Part shown: positions 25,892 through 34,969 of the stretch, piece by piece | Position numbering within the stretch: the stretch's first letter is position 1 | Layout of the letters: each line of letters starts with the position of its first letter | From: Ignavibacteriales bacterium | GTDB lineage: Bacteria; Bacteroidota; Ignavibacteria; Ignavibacteriales; Ignavibacteriaceae | Assembly (NCBI GenBank): GCA_020061465.1 | Contig: JAGUYG010000013.1 | Location: 1 to 40,944 of the forward strand | DNA: 40,944 bases | Direction of reading: 5' to 3' | The notes under the pieces: model-generated | Database searches by the model: none | What the model was told of the DNA's origin: nothing | The model's input: the letters and a program-made list of their open reading frames with translations, nothing else | Program-made: the position numbers and the translations under genes

Positions 25892-27556
25892 TTAATTTAA
25901 AAATTCATCCATGCTGAATGAATGAAGTAATTGTTCATTTATTTCTACGTGAACTTTTTTATGCAAATCATTTATATATGCCGGAAGCTTTTGAGAAAGC
26001 ATTTCAAGTCTTAAGGCTTTTTCAACATTATTTTTTACAAGAGTAAAATCTTTTGGCTTACCCTTATTTTTCCCGATCACTTTAAATATTCCGTAATAAT
26101 CGCCAGCCATTAGCGGACCGACTACTTCTCCAGGTTCAGCACTCCAAAATATTTCTTGAAGTTTACCGAACCTTGACTTTGGTTCAAACCCGATTATTCC
26201 CTCTTCTTTTGCAGTTACCTCCCTCAGAGAATTATCCTTAGCTAAACCGCCAAAATCTTTTCCGCTTTCTATCTCTTGCATTAAGCTGTCGGCTTTAGCT
26301 CTGCTATCAACAATAATTTCCTGAATGTTTATTTCGTCCTCATCTGTGAAGAAATGAATATTATCATTGTAGTATCTTAAAAGATCATCTTCCGAAAGTT
26401 CAATTCTATTAGCTATTTCATCTCTTTTATAGCGCAAAAAGATATTAGTGACCATTTTATCGTAGGTAGTAATCACTTCCGGGTCGGAATCATATCCTTT
26501 GCTGTGCGCAATATCCATCAGAATATCTTGGAGAATAAATCCCTTAATGACCGTTTTTAATCTCTCTTTTGAATTTACTTTTTCTCTGTGATAAGCAGGC
26601 AGTTCATTTATCAGGCTTTCGATCTCCGGGGATAAATATACTCTGCTTTTATACTTAACACAATAATTATTCTTTTTAACTTCTGTTTGTCTCTCTGTCG
26701 GGAGGATTATTGAAGACGCGAAATGAACTGATAATTTTTCCAGTTCGGGTTTATTGAAAATTAGCTCATCATCATTTAATATGCTATTGAGATATGCTCT
26801 TTCAAAAGGAATTTTCTTACGAATTTTCAACTGCCGTTCTATAAAGGAACGCTTCTTCTGAAATTCACTTTCCGTTAAAAGCGGATGAGTAACTTTATCT
26901 TCAAGTTTTATTATACTGTATCCGTGAGCGGTTCTAACTGGTTTTGAAATTTCTCCAATTTTTAAATTGAATGCGGTTTCCTCGAAAGCAGGATCCATCT
27001 CCCCTAATGAAAAGTAGCCGATATAACCACCATTATCACGAAGGACAGGATCGGTAAATATTTGACCGGCAAGACGATCGAAAGAGACGCCAGCTTTTAC
27101 AAGCTCATACAATTCGTTTGCTTCTTCGTAGGTTGCGGCAAACAAATGTCTGGCAGCAACTTTTTGATTCGTTTTAACAAAAGCCTCATGGACTTCATCA
27201 TCCGAAGCAGTAATCTCGGCATAGATTTCACGATCTTTCAGAAATGCGAGTATTACTTGCTTCTTTGTCCATTCAAACTCTTTCTTATATTCATCCGATT
27301 CGAAAATATTTTTATTATCATCATAGTAATACAACAAGATTTCGTTAATCATATTATTAAGAATTGAATTACGAATGGGCTTGGTGTCATTAACGCCGGA
27401 GAGTGCTATGTAATCTAAGTAGCGGCTTTTAAATTGAGGAAGAGTTATTGTATGAGTATCAACAATTGCAACTGCTTGATAGGACTCAGGCTGGGCATTT
27501 GCAAAAGCAGCCGCAAATAAAAGTTGTATATGTATAAGCGTTAATAGGATCTTCAT
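25892..27556 (-). CDS. Periplasmic peptidyl-prolyl isomerase with two parvulin domains
   Basis: A 554-residue SurA/PpiD-like foldase with the signal peptide MKILLTLIHIQLLFAAAFAN then AQ and no lipobox. The first parvulin domain (about 130-235) shows VAARHLFAATYEEANELYEL, DNGGYIGYFSLGEMDPAFEE and KPVRTAHGYSIIKL. The second (about 395-500) shows INIQEIIVDSRAKADSLMQE, a weaker GIIGFEPKSRFG and GPLMAGDYYGIFKV. Helical chaperone-like segments flank both. First gene of the operon that continues into the TonB receptor and secreted proteins, so it probably helps fold those outer-membrane and exported products. Confidence 0.9.
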   Translation of the reverse strand: MKILLTLIHIQLLFAAAFANAQPESYQAVAIVDTHTITLPQFKSRYLDYIALSGVNDTKPIRNSILNNMINEILLYYYDDNKNIFESDEYKKEFEWTKKQVILAFLKDREIYAEITASDDEVHEAFVKTNQKVAARHLFAATYEEANELYELVKAGVSFDRLAGQIFTDPVLRDNGGYIGYFSLGEMDPAFEETAFNLKIGEISKPVRTAHGYSIIKLEDKVTHPLLTESEFQKKRSFIERQLKIRKKIPFERAYLNSILNDDELIFNKPELEKLSVHFASSIILPTERQTEVKKNNYCVKYKSRVYLSPEIESLINELPAYHREKVNSKERLKTVIKGFILQDILMDIAHSKGYDSDPEVITTYDKMVTNIFLRYKRDEIANRIELSEDDLLRYYNDNIHFFTDEDEINIQEIIVDSRAKADSLMQEIESGKDFGGLAKDNSLREVTAKEEGIIGFEPKSRFGKLQEIFWSAEPGEVVGPLMAGDYYGIFKVIGKNKGKPKDFTLVKNNVEKALRLEMLSQKLPAYINDLHKKVHVEINEQLLHSFSMDEFLN

Positions 27557-28014
27557 CAGCCAACCTCTTCGGCGGAAAGCAGAAGATGGGATTATTTAAT
27601 CATAACTTGAATTAATTTGTTTAGATGACTCCAAGATAAAACAATTTTTTATTTCAGTCATCCCAATTCCGTGCTGCAATAGAAGGGTATGAAACCATTA
27701 GAAAACACCCTCATCCGCCAAATTAATTTTTAATGCTGAAGGAATATCTATAGTAAAAAACAAATAATCCACTAAAATAATTTACCCTTAATTTTTTATG
27801 CCGGGACTATAATGTTCATCACAAAGACTGCGGATGTCGAAGACATAATAAATTCGCTCTTATATACCCCTCATGCCTTTCTGTATTATTTAAACTATGG
27901 AATTGTGTACCTTTCTGCCACTACCCAAACAAGGGTATTTTTTCAAAAAACTTGAGAGATTCGCCGCTATTACTACCTAAATAGATAGGAAGAGGATTAC
28001 ATATTCTGAAAATT
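27557..28014. other. Promoter region of the five-gene operon
   Basis: 458 bases with no credible gene. Because the operon begins at 27556 on the minus strand, its promoter must be here. Two inverted motifs resemble NarL-type sites: TACCCAAACAAGGGTA (27922-27937) and CTACCTAAATAGATAGG (27973-27989). A related motif occurs in the next gap at 28833. I could not fix the promoter boxes. Confidence 0.45.
27922..27937. promoter_or_regulatory. Candidate NarL-type operator (7-2-7)
   Basis: TACCCAA-AC-AAGGGTA is an inverted pair of heptamers close to the TACYNMT type bound by NarL/FixJ-family regulators. It is about 370 bases upstream of the PPIase operon start. Six T follow nearby on the plus strand, so a terminator-like reading is also possible, although nothing upstream on that strand is transcribed in that direction. 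Confidence 0.35.
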
Positions 28015-28638
28015 TTACACCTCATCTTCTATCGATTCTGAAATAGCCAGATTGTGAATTTTTTTGTAAATATTTTTTAAACTTCCCTTTACATCGTTAG
28101 GTGTAAGAAACAGTGACTCTGCAATAATTTTAAAGCTGTAGCCTTCAATTAAACCCTGTAAAATACTTTTTTCGTTTTCATTCAAGCCGGAAGAATTATT
28201 AACGGTACCTGGATTCTTTTTCTGCTGAAAATAATCCACAACTTTTCGAGCGATTAAAGAACTCATAGGTATTCCGCCTTCTAAGGCATCCTTGATTGCT
28301 TCGAGGAGTTTTTCAGGCGGAGTTTTTTTTACAATATATCCCGAGGCACCCGAGCAGATAGCATCGAATATCATCTCATTCTCTTCATAAATAGTAAGTG
28401 CAATAACCACAAGATTAGGAAGAAGCTTTTTTACCCGCCTCGTGCCGTCTATTCCGTTCATTTGAGGCAGTATAAGATCAATTAACAGTACATCCGGATT
28501 TAGCTTTTGAATATTTTCAAGCATAACTTCGGAGGAGGAAAATGCTGCAAGGCAGCTAAATCCGTCTGCTCTGTCGATTAGCAGTTTTAATCCCTCGCGG
28601 ATTGTTTTATTATCTTCAACAACAACAATCTTTATCAT
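28015..28638 (-). CDS. NarL/LuxR-type response regulator with degenerate DNA-binding domain
   Basis: A 207-residue regulator. The receiver domain (1-120) has all key residues: Glu8-Asp9, phospho-acceptor Asp54 (VLLIDLILPQMNG), Thr82 and Lys104 (YIVKKTPP). The C-terminal domain begins LNENEKSILQGLIEGYSFKI and matches its paralog at 29107 up to IAESLF. The recognition helix then reads LTPNDVKGSLKNIYKKI instead of ISVETVRFHFRNIYKKL, and the tail is shorter and more acidic (ISESIEDEV). DNA binding may be altered or lost. Probably partnered with the propeller kinase at 30550. A 6-bp hairpin (28679-28699) lies in its leader. Confidence 0.9.
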   Translation of the reverse strand: MIKIVVVEDNKTIREGLKLLIDRADGFSCLAAFSSSEVMLENIQKLNPDVLLIDLILPQMNGIDGTRRVKKLLPNLVVIALTIYEENEMIFDAICSGASGYIVKKTPPEKLLEAIKDALEGGIPMSSLIARKVVDYFQQKKNPGTVNNSSGLNENEKSILQGLIEGYSFKIIAESLFLTPNDVKGSLKNIYKKIHNLAISESIEDEV

Positions 28639-29106
28639 ACAATACTATAGGCAAAATTTCATACTTCAAAAATTTTTAACGGCTAAAAAAATCAGCCGTC
28701 ATCAAATTATTTTTTGGCTGCAAGCTGTTTGAACAAACTTTAACATAATAAATCTAATGCATAATGAATGCTAAAACTACTACACAATCATAGGTATTTT
28801 TTATCTACAGCATCGAATTGAGTGACGTTTTACTACCCGAATGAGTAGAGTTGAGGGGGGTAGGTGGTAGGTTGTTGGTGGTGGGTGGTAGGTGGTTTGT
28901 AGTAAACTGTTATATTATCAAGTTATTTCTAAATTCAGAATTATGTGTTTAGGGAGAATGATCATCAAAAAAAATTTTTGAACACGTGAAAATTTTTTAA
29001 TGAATTAGTTCACTCTAAAAAGTATGAAATTCAATTTTTTGTTTTTAATTAGTATTAATTTCAAAACATTTTTACTAAAAATATGTTTATAGAGTGTCTT
29101 CATGAA
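28639..29106. other. Non-coding gap with hairpin, operator-like site and GT-rich tract
   Basis: 468 bases between the two response regulators. It holds ACGGCT/AGCCGT with a 9-base loop (28679-28699), the inverted motif CTACCCGAATGAGTAG (28833-28848), a G/T-rich low-complexity tract (28852-28902) and AT-rich sequence. No gene is seen. Confidence 0.5.
28852..28902 (+). repeat. G/T-rich tract with G-quadruplex potential
   Basis: GAGGGGGGTAGGTGGTAGG continues through several GGT and GGTGG units to GGTGGTTTGTAG. There are at least eight runs of two or more G on the plus strand in about 45 bases. It is the only such tract in an otherwise AT-rich window. Confidence 0.6.
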
Positions 29107-29757
29107 TCAGATTAGTCTTTCTTTAAGCGCTTTGGCAACTGCTTCGGACTGGGAGTGGACATGAAGCTTTTTATAAATATTTCTGAAGTGAAAGCGGACC
29201 GTTTCTACGCTTATGAATAGTGAATCGGCTATAGCTTTAAAACTTTTTCCTTCGACTAAACCGCTTAACATTTCTTTCTCGCGGGGTGTAAGCAGATTGG
29301 GTTGGTTGGGTGGGGCGGATTGTTTTATCTTATGGAACAAATCAATAACCTTCCGTGCAATGTGCGAACTCATCGGTGCACCGCCCTCGTATGCATCTTT
29401 AATTGCATCAAGCAGCCGTGAAGGAGGTGTTTTTTTAATCAGGTAACCGCAAGCACCCGCGCACAATGCTTCAAAAATTAATTCGTTTTCTTCATAAACC
29501 GTCAACACCAAGATATTTACGGAAGGTAGTTTTTTCTTTACCTCTTTGATTCCTTCTATTCCGCTCATGCCGGGTAAACCAATATCCATTAAAATAACGT
29601 CGGGATTTATTCTTTCTATTTCTTTTAGCATGGGTTCGCAGTGGGAATAAACATGACCGCAGCGGTAGCCTTCAGTACCGTTTATTAATGTTTTCAATCC
29701 CTCACGAATCGAATCGTTATCTTCAACTACAACTACGCTTAAAGTTTTATCGGTCAT
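29107..29757 (-). CDS. NarL/LuxR-type response regulator
   Basis: A 216-residue two-component regulator. Receiver: Glu12-Asp13, phospho-acceptor Asp58 (VILMDIGLPGMSG), Thr86 and Lys108 (YLIKKTPP). Output: an intact LuxR HTH, LTPREKEMLSGLVEGKSFKA then ADSLFISVETVRFHFRNIYK and SEAVAKAL. It is clearly paralogous to the regulator at 28015, with the same receiver wording around YEENE and KKTPP. The NarX-type kinase at 30550 is the likely partner, separated only by a Uma2 gene. It is a candidate controller of the adjacent surface operon and of its paralog (inference). Confidence 0.93.
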   Translation of the reverse strand: MTDKTLSVVVVEDNDSIREGLKTLINGTEGYRCGHVYSHCEPMLKEIERINPDVILMDIGLPGMSGIEGIKEVKKKLPSVNILVLTVYEENELIFEALCAGACGYLIKKTPPSRLLDAIKDAYEGGAPMSSHIARKVIDLFHKIKQSAPPNQPNLLTPREKEMLSGLVEGKSFKAIADSLFISVETVRFHFRNIYKKLHVHSQSEAVAKALKERLI

Positions 29758-29803
29758 AAAGGTATAAAGCTTTCTAATTAACGTTCAGCTTTTAGGTTAA
29801 TCT

Positions 29804-30376
29804 TTAACCGTCATCATGAGAACCAACACCCGGTTGTAAAAATAGATTTTCAACTTTTAGATTAAATCCATCTAATAACTTGGAGCTGATAGTGCCTGAA
29901 GTTCTAACTTTGGAGAAAAGTCTGTAAGCATTACTAACATTTTCGTAAATCTCTACTGTCTTCCCATCCGGATCGATTACCCAAAATTCTTTTACTCCCG
30001 TTTCTTCGTATATATTTTTTTTATGCACAAGATCGTAGTAAGCCGTAGAAGGAGAGAGTACTTCAACTACGATGTCGGGAACCCCTTTAATTTTCTCATG
30101 AATGATATTTTTATTTTTTTTCGAGATAAAAATGATGTCTGGCTGATATACTTCACCTTCTCTTAAAAAAACATCGATAGGCGCAATGAACAAATACCCA
30201 AGTAAATTTTTATCAATGTGATTTTTTAATAATGCTGCTAACTCAAGTACAATACTTTGGTGAATTGCTGAAGGTGAAGGCGACATAATTACTTCTCCGT
30301 CTATTAATTGCTGCGGTTGTCCTTCCGGAAGTTTTTCGTATTCGAAATTTGACATTTTTTTAGTCGTCGTTTGCAT
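29804..30376 (-). CDS. Uma2-family (DUF820) putative endonuclease
   Basis: Start placed at ATG 30376 (MQTTTKKMSNFEYEKLPEG); the longer reading begins with TTG at 30394. The Uma2 family has a PD-(D/E)XK-like fold and is abundant in cyanobacteria and some Bacteroidota-related lineages. Visible features: QQLIDGEVIMSPSPS, IHQSIVLELAALLKNHI, YQPDIIFISKKN (active-site Asp), PDIVVEVLSPSTAYYDLVHK (the E-x-L-S-P-S-T block) and YEETGVKEFWVIDPDGKTVE. Function in cells is not settled; members are often scattered singletons. It lies in the same orientation as the kinase and regulators but has its own gaps. Confidence 0.9.
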   Translation of the reverse strand: MQTTTKKMSNFEYEKLPEGQPQQLIDGEVIMSPSPSAIHQSIVLELAALLKNHIDKNLLGYLFIAPIDVFLREGEVYQPDIIFISKKNKNIIHEKIKGVPDIVVEVLSPSTAYYDLVHKKNIYEETGVKEFWVIDPDGKTVEIYENVSNAYRLFSKVRTSGTISSKLLDGFNLKVENLFLQPGVGSHDDG

Positions 30377-30549
30377 AGTATTTACTTTAACCAATCATTA
30401 AGGATTTTCTTAATTTTAATTTACAAACAGTCAGGTTTGAACACAACTGAAAAGCAGGGAATACTCTTAAAAAGATTAAGTACCATTCAATAACTCATTC
30501 AATTGCCAAAAGAAATGTGGAATCAAGTTTACAGACATAAATGTATAGC

Positions 30550-33500
30550 TCATAAAATATTTCCCGAAAAGCGCACAACAGTCCCTTTACCCTTCTGAGA
30601 ACTAACAGTAAGTTTACCGCCGATAATTTCAGCCCGTTCTTTCATATTTCCTAATCCATTGCCGTCAGTAATTATATTTAGATCAAAACCATTTCCATTA
30701 TCACTTAAAATCATTTCAAGTTTTTTCCCTCTAATAAACGCATTAAGAGAAATTTCGGTGCACCGGCTGTGCGTTATTGAATTATTAATCCCTTCCTTAA
30801 AAATGAGATACAAATGCTGCCTGTGTTCCATTGAAAGTGAAACCTTTTCGAGCGATTTAAGATTTTCGGATTTAAAAGAAATCGCAGCAAAGGATGACAA
30901 TTCGGTATACGTATCCCTAAGCCTAATAATTAAATCATAAAGCGAATCTCTTTTGGGATTTACAAGCCACACAATATCGCTCATGTTATCCACAAGCTGT
31001 CTTGATTTATTACTAATTGAATTAAGGCTTTTAATGATATCATCATCTTCATTTTTTATTTGTTTCGAAATTACTTCGCTAAGGATGGAAATTTCCGTAA
31101 GGCTGCTGCCTATGTTATCGTGCAAATCGGCTGCAAGCTTTAGGCGAAGTCTTTCGATACCGAGAAGATATTTTACTCTATATGTGACAAATAGAATTAT
31201 TAAGCCGGCAAGGATTGCCGTGGAAATAAGAATAAACCACCAGGTTTTCCAGAATGGCGGTGTTATTACAATTTTTATGGCTGTTCCGGTTTCATTCCAG
31301 ATGCCGTCGTTATTCGATCCTTTAACTTTAAAGATGTATTCGCCAGGTGATAAATTTGTGTAAGAAACAAAACGTCTCTTTCCGGAATAATTCCAATCCT
31401 CTTCGAATCCTTCCAAAATGTATGCATATTGGTTTTTTGACGGAATTGTATAATCTAAAGCGGCAAATTCAAATGAGATAACATTTTGGTCGTAGGATAA
31501 TCTAAGCTCTTTCGTTTCGGTAATCGAGTGTTTAAGGGGCGAGTCTTCGGCACCGATTTCTACCGGTCTATTGAAAATTTGAAAATCGGTTATTACGATG
31601 GGTGGGATGTGTAAATTATCCTTAAGGTCTTCCGCATAAAAAATATTAAAGCCGTTCGTACCGCCAAAAATTAATTCCCCCTTTCTGCTTTTTTTACTTG
31701 CGCCCCAAAAGAACCGGTTGCTCTGCAATCCATCACTTTCGTAATAATTTCTAAATGAATTAGCTGTGGGATTAAACTTCGACAAACCGTTATCGGTGCT
31801 TAACCACAAATTCCCTTCGTTATCTTCAAGAATTCCATAGATAATGTTGCTTGCCAATCCGTCATTTACGGAATAGTTTTTAAACTGATATTTGGATTTA
31901 TTATCCGTCTCCTGCGGTAATATAGTAAGTTTATTAAGCCCTCCGCCGTGCGTTCCCACCCAAATAATTCCTGTTCTATCTTCATAAAGAGAAATTACCC
32001 GGTTATCGCTTAAGCTGTTTTCACCGTTTGAATGATGCTGAAATCTAATAAAGTTTATTTTATCGCCCGGGGAATATTCTACTAATTCGCGTGCTTCAAT
32101 TTTGTTTAGTCCATCCCACGTGCCGACCCATAAATTATGGCTATTGTCTTCAATCATACATGACTGAACCTGCCTGCTGCTTATGGATGTGCTATCATTA
32201 GGATTGAAAGTATACAAGAAAAACTTATTTTGTTTGCTATCGTACAAATCTAAACCATCGCCGGTGCCGATCCATAAATATCCGCGCGAATCTTCAAAGA
32301 TAACTTGAACAATGTCGCTGCTAAGCTTATTTGGCGAGCCGGGGTCAAACCTGAAATGTGTGAAAGATTTTCTCATTCGATCCAGCTTATTTAAGCCGCC
32401 GCCCCAAGTGCCCACCCACATAAAACCATCTTTGGTTTCGAAAATAGATGTAACTGTATTATCGCTAAGACTGGTATTATTGTTTAGCACGCTTTTATAA
32501 TGTATGAATCGGTTCTTTTCTCTGTCGAACAAATTCAATCCGCCGCCTAACGTTCCAATCCATAAGTTGCCTGCTTTATCTTCATGGATTGCTCTTACCG
32601 TATTGTAGCTAAGGCTGTTGGGGTTATTAGGATTATGTTCGTAAGTAATGAACTTCATTTTATTGCTGTTGTATTTTATAATTCCCCCTTCTGCAGTTCC
32701 GATCCATATCAAACCGGAATTATCTTCAAAAACTGAGAGCACATTATAGATTAGATTACTGCGCGAAGGAAAAGAAGGTTGCAAATCGATAAAAGATTGC
32801 TTCTGCCTATCAAATTTAAACAAGCCGCCTCCGGTACCTACCCAAAGTACACCGGTTCTGTCCTCTAGTATTGAATTTATTCTATTGCCTGTTATACTGC
32901 CGTTGAAATTACTACCTTTAATATATCGGGTGAACTCACCTTTCTTCCTATCGAAGCTGTTTAAACCTCTTATGGTTCCTATCCACAGCATTCCGCTCTT
33001 GTCTTCATAAATTGATAAAACCACACTGTTGCTTAGGCTGTTTGGATTTGTATTGGAAGCCGGGTACCGGATGAATCTTTCTTCATTAATTAAAAATTTA
33101 TCTAAGCCGCCGTCGCTTCCTACCCAAAGCGTACCGGCTTCATCTTCATATAAAGATAAAACAGTATTATTGCTCAAGCTGTAATTGTCATTTGGGTTAT
33201 GAAGATAGCGGGTAAACTTTCCGTTTTTTTTATCAAGCTTATTTAGCCCGCCGCCCTCCGTAGCCACCCAAAGAAAACCGTTTCTATCTTCCTTTATTGC
33301 TCTAACATTATTGCTGCCAAGACTGTTAGGATTTGACGGGTCATGTTTGTAGCTGATAAACTTTTCAGTAACTCTATCGAATTTGTTTAAGCCGCCGGAA
33401 TTAGTTCCTACCCAAATTATGCCATGCTTGTCTTCATATATCGTCCAGATGAAATTATCCGATAAGGAGTTTTTGTCCGCGGGATTATTTTTATATACGG

Positions 33501-33753
33501 TAAAGTTATAACCGTCGTACTTATTTAATCCGTCCTCTGTGGCAAACCATAAAAAACCTTTACTATCCTGGATGATAAAGTGAATCGTATTCTGCGATAG
33601 TCCTTCATCGCTTTGAATATGTTCAAATTTTATCAGTGGAGTTTGGGCATTTGCAATGTGAAGAAAAACGAGACTGATTAGTATGAGTATAACAAAGTAT
33701 ATCTTCTTAAAAGGGAAACGGTATTTTGAATTTTGTTTGATCAACCGATTCAT
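30550..33753 (-). CDS. Propeller-domain sensor histidine kinase (Reg_prop, Y_Y_Y, HisKA_3)
   Basis: A 1067-residue membrane sensor. An N-terminal signal/anchor (about 15-37, IYFVILILISLVFLHIANAQ) leads to two seven-bladed-type propellers made of Reg_prop repeats (about 45-690) with the recurring NSLSxNxVxxIxED and GxLWIGTxGGLNKFDR wording. A Y_Y_Y domain (about 735-820, YAYILEGFEEDWNYSGKRRF) and one membrane helix (about 838-858) follow. The kinase core is HisKA_3 with phospho-His878 in ADLHDNIGSS, and a HATPase domain with N-box KEGINNSITHS and G-boxes SDNGNGF and GNGLGNMKERAE. No receiver is fused, so it must phosphorylate a separate NarL-type regulator, most likely the one at 29107. Such sensors often detect glycans or oligosaccharides. 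Confidence 0.95.
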   Translation of the reverse strand: MNRLIKQNSKYRFPFKKIYFVILILISLVFLHIANAQTPLIKFEHIQSDEGLSQNTIHFIIQDSKGFLWFATEDGLNKYDGYNFTVYKNNPADKNSLSDNFIWTIYEDKHGIIWVGTNSGGLNKFDRVTEKFISYKHDPSNPNSLGSNNVRAIKEDRNGFLWVATEGGGLNKLDKKNGKFTRYLHNPNDNYSLSNNTVLSLYEDEAGTLWVGSDGGLDKFLINEERFIRYPASNTNPNSLSNSVVLSIYEDKSGMLWIGTIRGLNSFDRKKGEFTRYIKGSNFNGSITGNRINSILEDRTGVLWVGTGGGLFKFDRQKQSFIDLQPSFPSRSNLIYNVLSVFEDNSGLIWIGTAEGGIIKYNSNKMKFITYEHNPNNPNSLSYNTVRAIHEDKAGNLWIGTLGGGLNLFDREKNRFIHYKSVLNNNTSLSDNTVTSIFETKDGFMWVGTWGGGLNKLDRMRKSFTHFRFDPGSPNKLSSDIVQVIFEDSRGYLWIGTGDGLDLYDSKQNKFFLYTFNPNDSTSISSRQVQSCMIEDNSHNLWVGTWDGLNKIEARELVEYSPGDKINFIRFQHHSNGENSLSDNRVISLYEDRTGIIWVGTHGGGLNKLTILPQETDNKSKYQFKNYSVNDGLASNIIYGILEDNEGNLWLSTDNGLSKFNPTANSFRNYYESDGLQSNRFFWGASKKSRKGELIFGGTNGFNIFYAEDLKDNLHIPPIVITDFQIFNRPVEIGAEDSPLKHSITETKELRLSYDQNVISFEFAALDYTIPSKNQYAYILEGFEEDWNYSGKRRFVSYTNLSPGEYIFKVKGSNNDGIWNETGTAIKIVITPPFWKTWWFILISTAILAGLIILFVTYRVKYLLGIERLRLKLAADLHDNIGSSLTEISILSEVISKQIKNEDDDIIKSLNSISNKSRQLVDNMSDIVWLVNPKRDSLYDLIIRLRDTYTELSSFAAISFKSENLKSLEKVSLSMEHRQHLYLIFKEGINNSITHSRCTEISLNAFIRGKKLEMILSDNGNGFDLNIITDGNGLGNMKERAEIIGGKLTVSSQKGKGTVVRFSGNIL

Positions 33754-33880
33754 CGTTTTTTTTGATCAGAACAGCTTTGCTGTATGTATATTATTAATTA
33801 CGGGTAGATTAGCAATTGCCTTGTTAACCGGATTATTATGAGTCGAATAAAACTCAGATGAAACAGATTTAAACGTATTT

Positions 33881-34969
33881 TTAGTATTCAACAGTTTTAT
33901 CCCCAAGATGAAGAAGAAGTTTTCCACCTGCTGTTTGAATTGACTCACTACCTAAAATTTTTTGTGCAGCTAATTTTCTTTGAGAGATCATCTCTAATTC
34001 ACTATTAAAATTAGAGAGGTAAAGATTATTGCCATCAGTTATTAAAGCATAAACAGCGCTTTTGTCAGCAGCTAAATCAAGTACTCTCGCGTGTAAATTA
34101 GAGGAATACACTTTTTCAATAGTAAGATCTATATTCAGCTTAAATATCTTATCTGCATATTTCCCGAATAAAGAGCTGCCCGATTTTACCAGCCTCTCTA
34201 CGGCAATATTGTTCGAAACAGTTGTTTGCAAATTTTTTGTGAATTTAAATAGGTATTGTACCGGCTGTTGTGCAGTGAATTTAATTCCCGATACATATAA
34301 TTCATTCTCAATAATTTTTAGTAAAACCGGTGTTGAAAGATCAAGCCCGGTTTGTTCGATTATACCGTCGCTGCTATTTATTCTGAATAAAGACACATTT
34401 GCTTTTTCATGTTCAATTGACAACGGCTCGATGGAGGATAACACATAGAATTCTTTGCTGTCAGCTTGAATAAACGCAGCGCGCTCCATTTCGAAAGGTG
34501 CATCCTTTATAACGGCTGATTCTTTTATCTCATTTTTACTTATGGTAATAAACTTGAAGTATAACGGATCAAATCCCGCTGCGATTCCGTCATCATTTAT
34601 AGCGAAGAGAGGGTGCGGCATATCGAAATATGCTTTAATGTTTTTTTCGAAAATTTCATTTCCCGAATTGTCAAATACGCTTAATGTGATTAAATAATCG
34701 GATTTATCCTGAGGGAATGCATGATTGGCAATTAAAAAATATTTACCTCCGGGGGAAATTTTCAAAATTTTTCTGCCGGCGATTTCCTTCGAGTATGTCT
34801 CACCGTTTTGATTAATTATTATAAACTTTGTGTCGTCAAATTCAACTTGAATATCGCCGTTAACATAAGTCCGGTGTGAATTAAAAATATTTTGTGGAGT
34901 TAATTCTTGTGCATAAGAAATAGAAACGAATAGAAACACCGTTGTTAAAATGCCTGATAACTTTCCCAT
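33881..34969 (-). CDS. Exported protein of unknown function, propeller-like
   Basis: A 362-residue protein with the signal peptide MGKLSGILTTVFLFVSISYA then Q. I do not recognise a family. The sequence is rich in short beta segments of the kind DNSGNEIFEKNIKAYFDM, LFRINSSDGIIEQTG and LYLSNFNSELEMISQRKLAA at regular spacing, consistent with a beta-propeller, possibly WD40- or PQQ-like. No cysteine-anchored lipobox and no T9SS tail, so it is probably periplasmic. It lies just upstream of the sensor kinase in the same orientation (about 127 bases apart) and might be an accessory ligand-binding partner (inference). Confidence 0.7.
   Translation of the reverse strand: MGKLSGILTTVFLFVSISYAQELTPQNIFNSHRTYVNGDIQVEFDDTKFIIINQNGETYSKEIAGRKILKISPGGKYFLIANHAFPQDKSDYLITLSVFDNSGNEIFEKNIKAYFDMPHPLFAINDDGIAAGFDPLYFKFITISKNEIKESAVIKDAPFEMERAAFIQADSKEFYVLSSIEPLSIEHEKANVSLFRINSSDGIIEQTGLDLSTPVLLKIIENELYVSGIKFTAQQPVQYLFKFTKNLQTTVSNNIAVERLVKSGSSLFGKYADKIFKLNIDLTIEKVYSSNLHARVLDLAADKSAVYALITDGNNLYLSNFNSELEMISQRKLAAQKILGSESIQTAGGKLLLHLGDKTVEY

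Noticed and set aside
33766-33948. 60-codon minus-strand frame overlapping the end of the 33881-34969 gene
   Set aside because: It overlaps the better gene in another frame and has no ribosome site or family resemblance; treated as a shadow.
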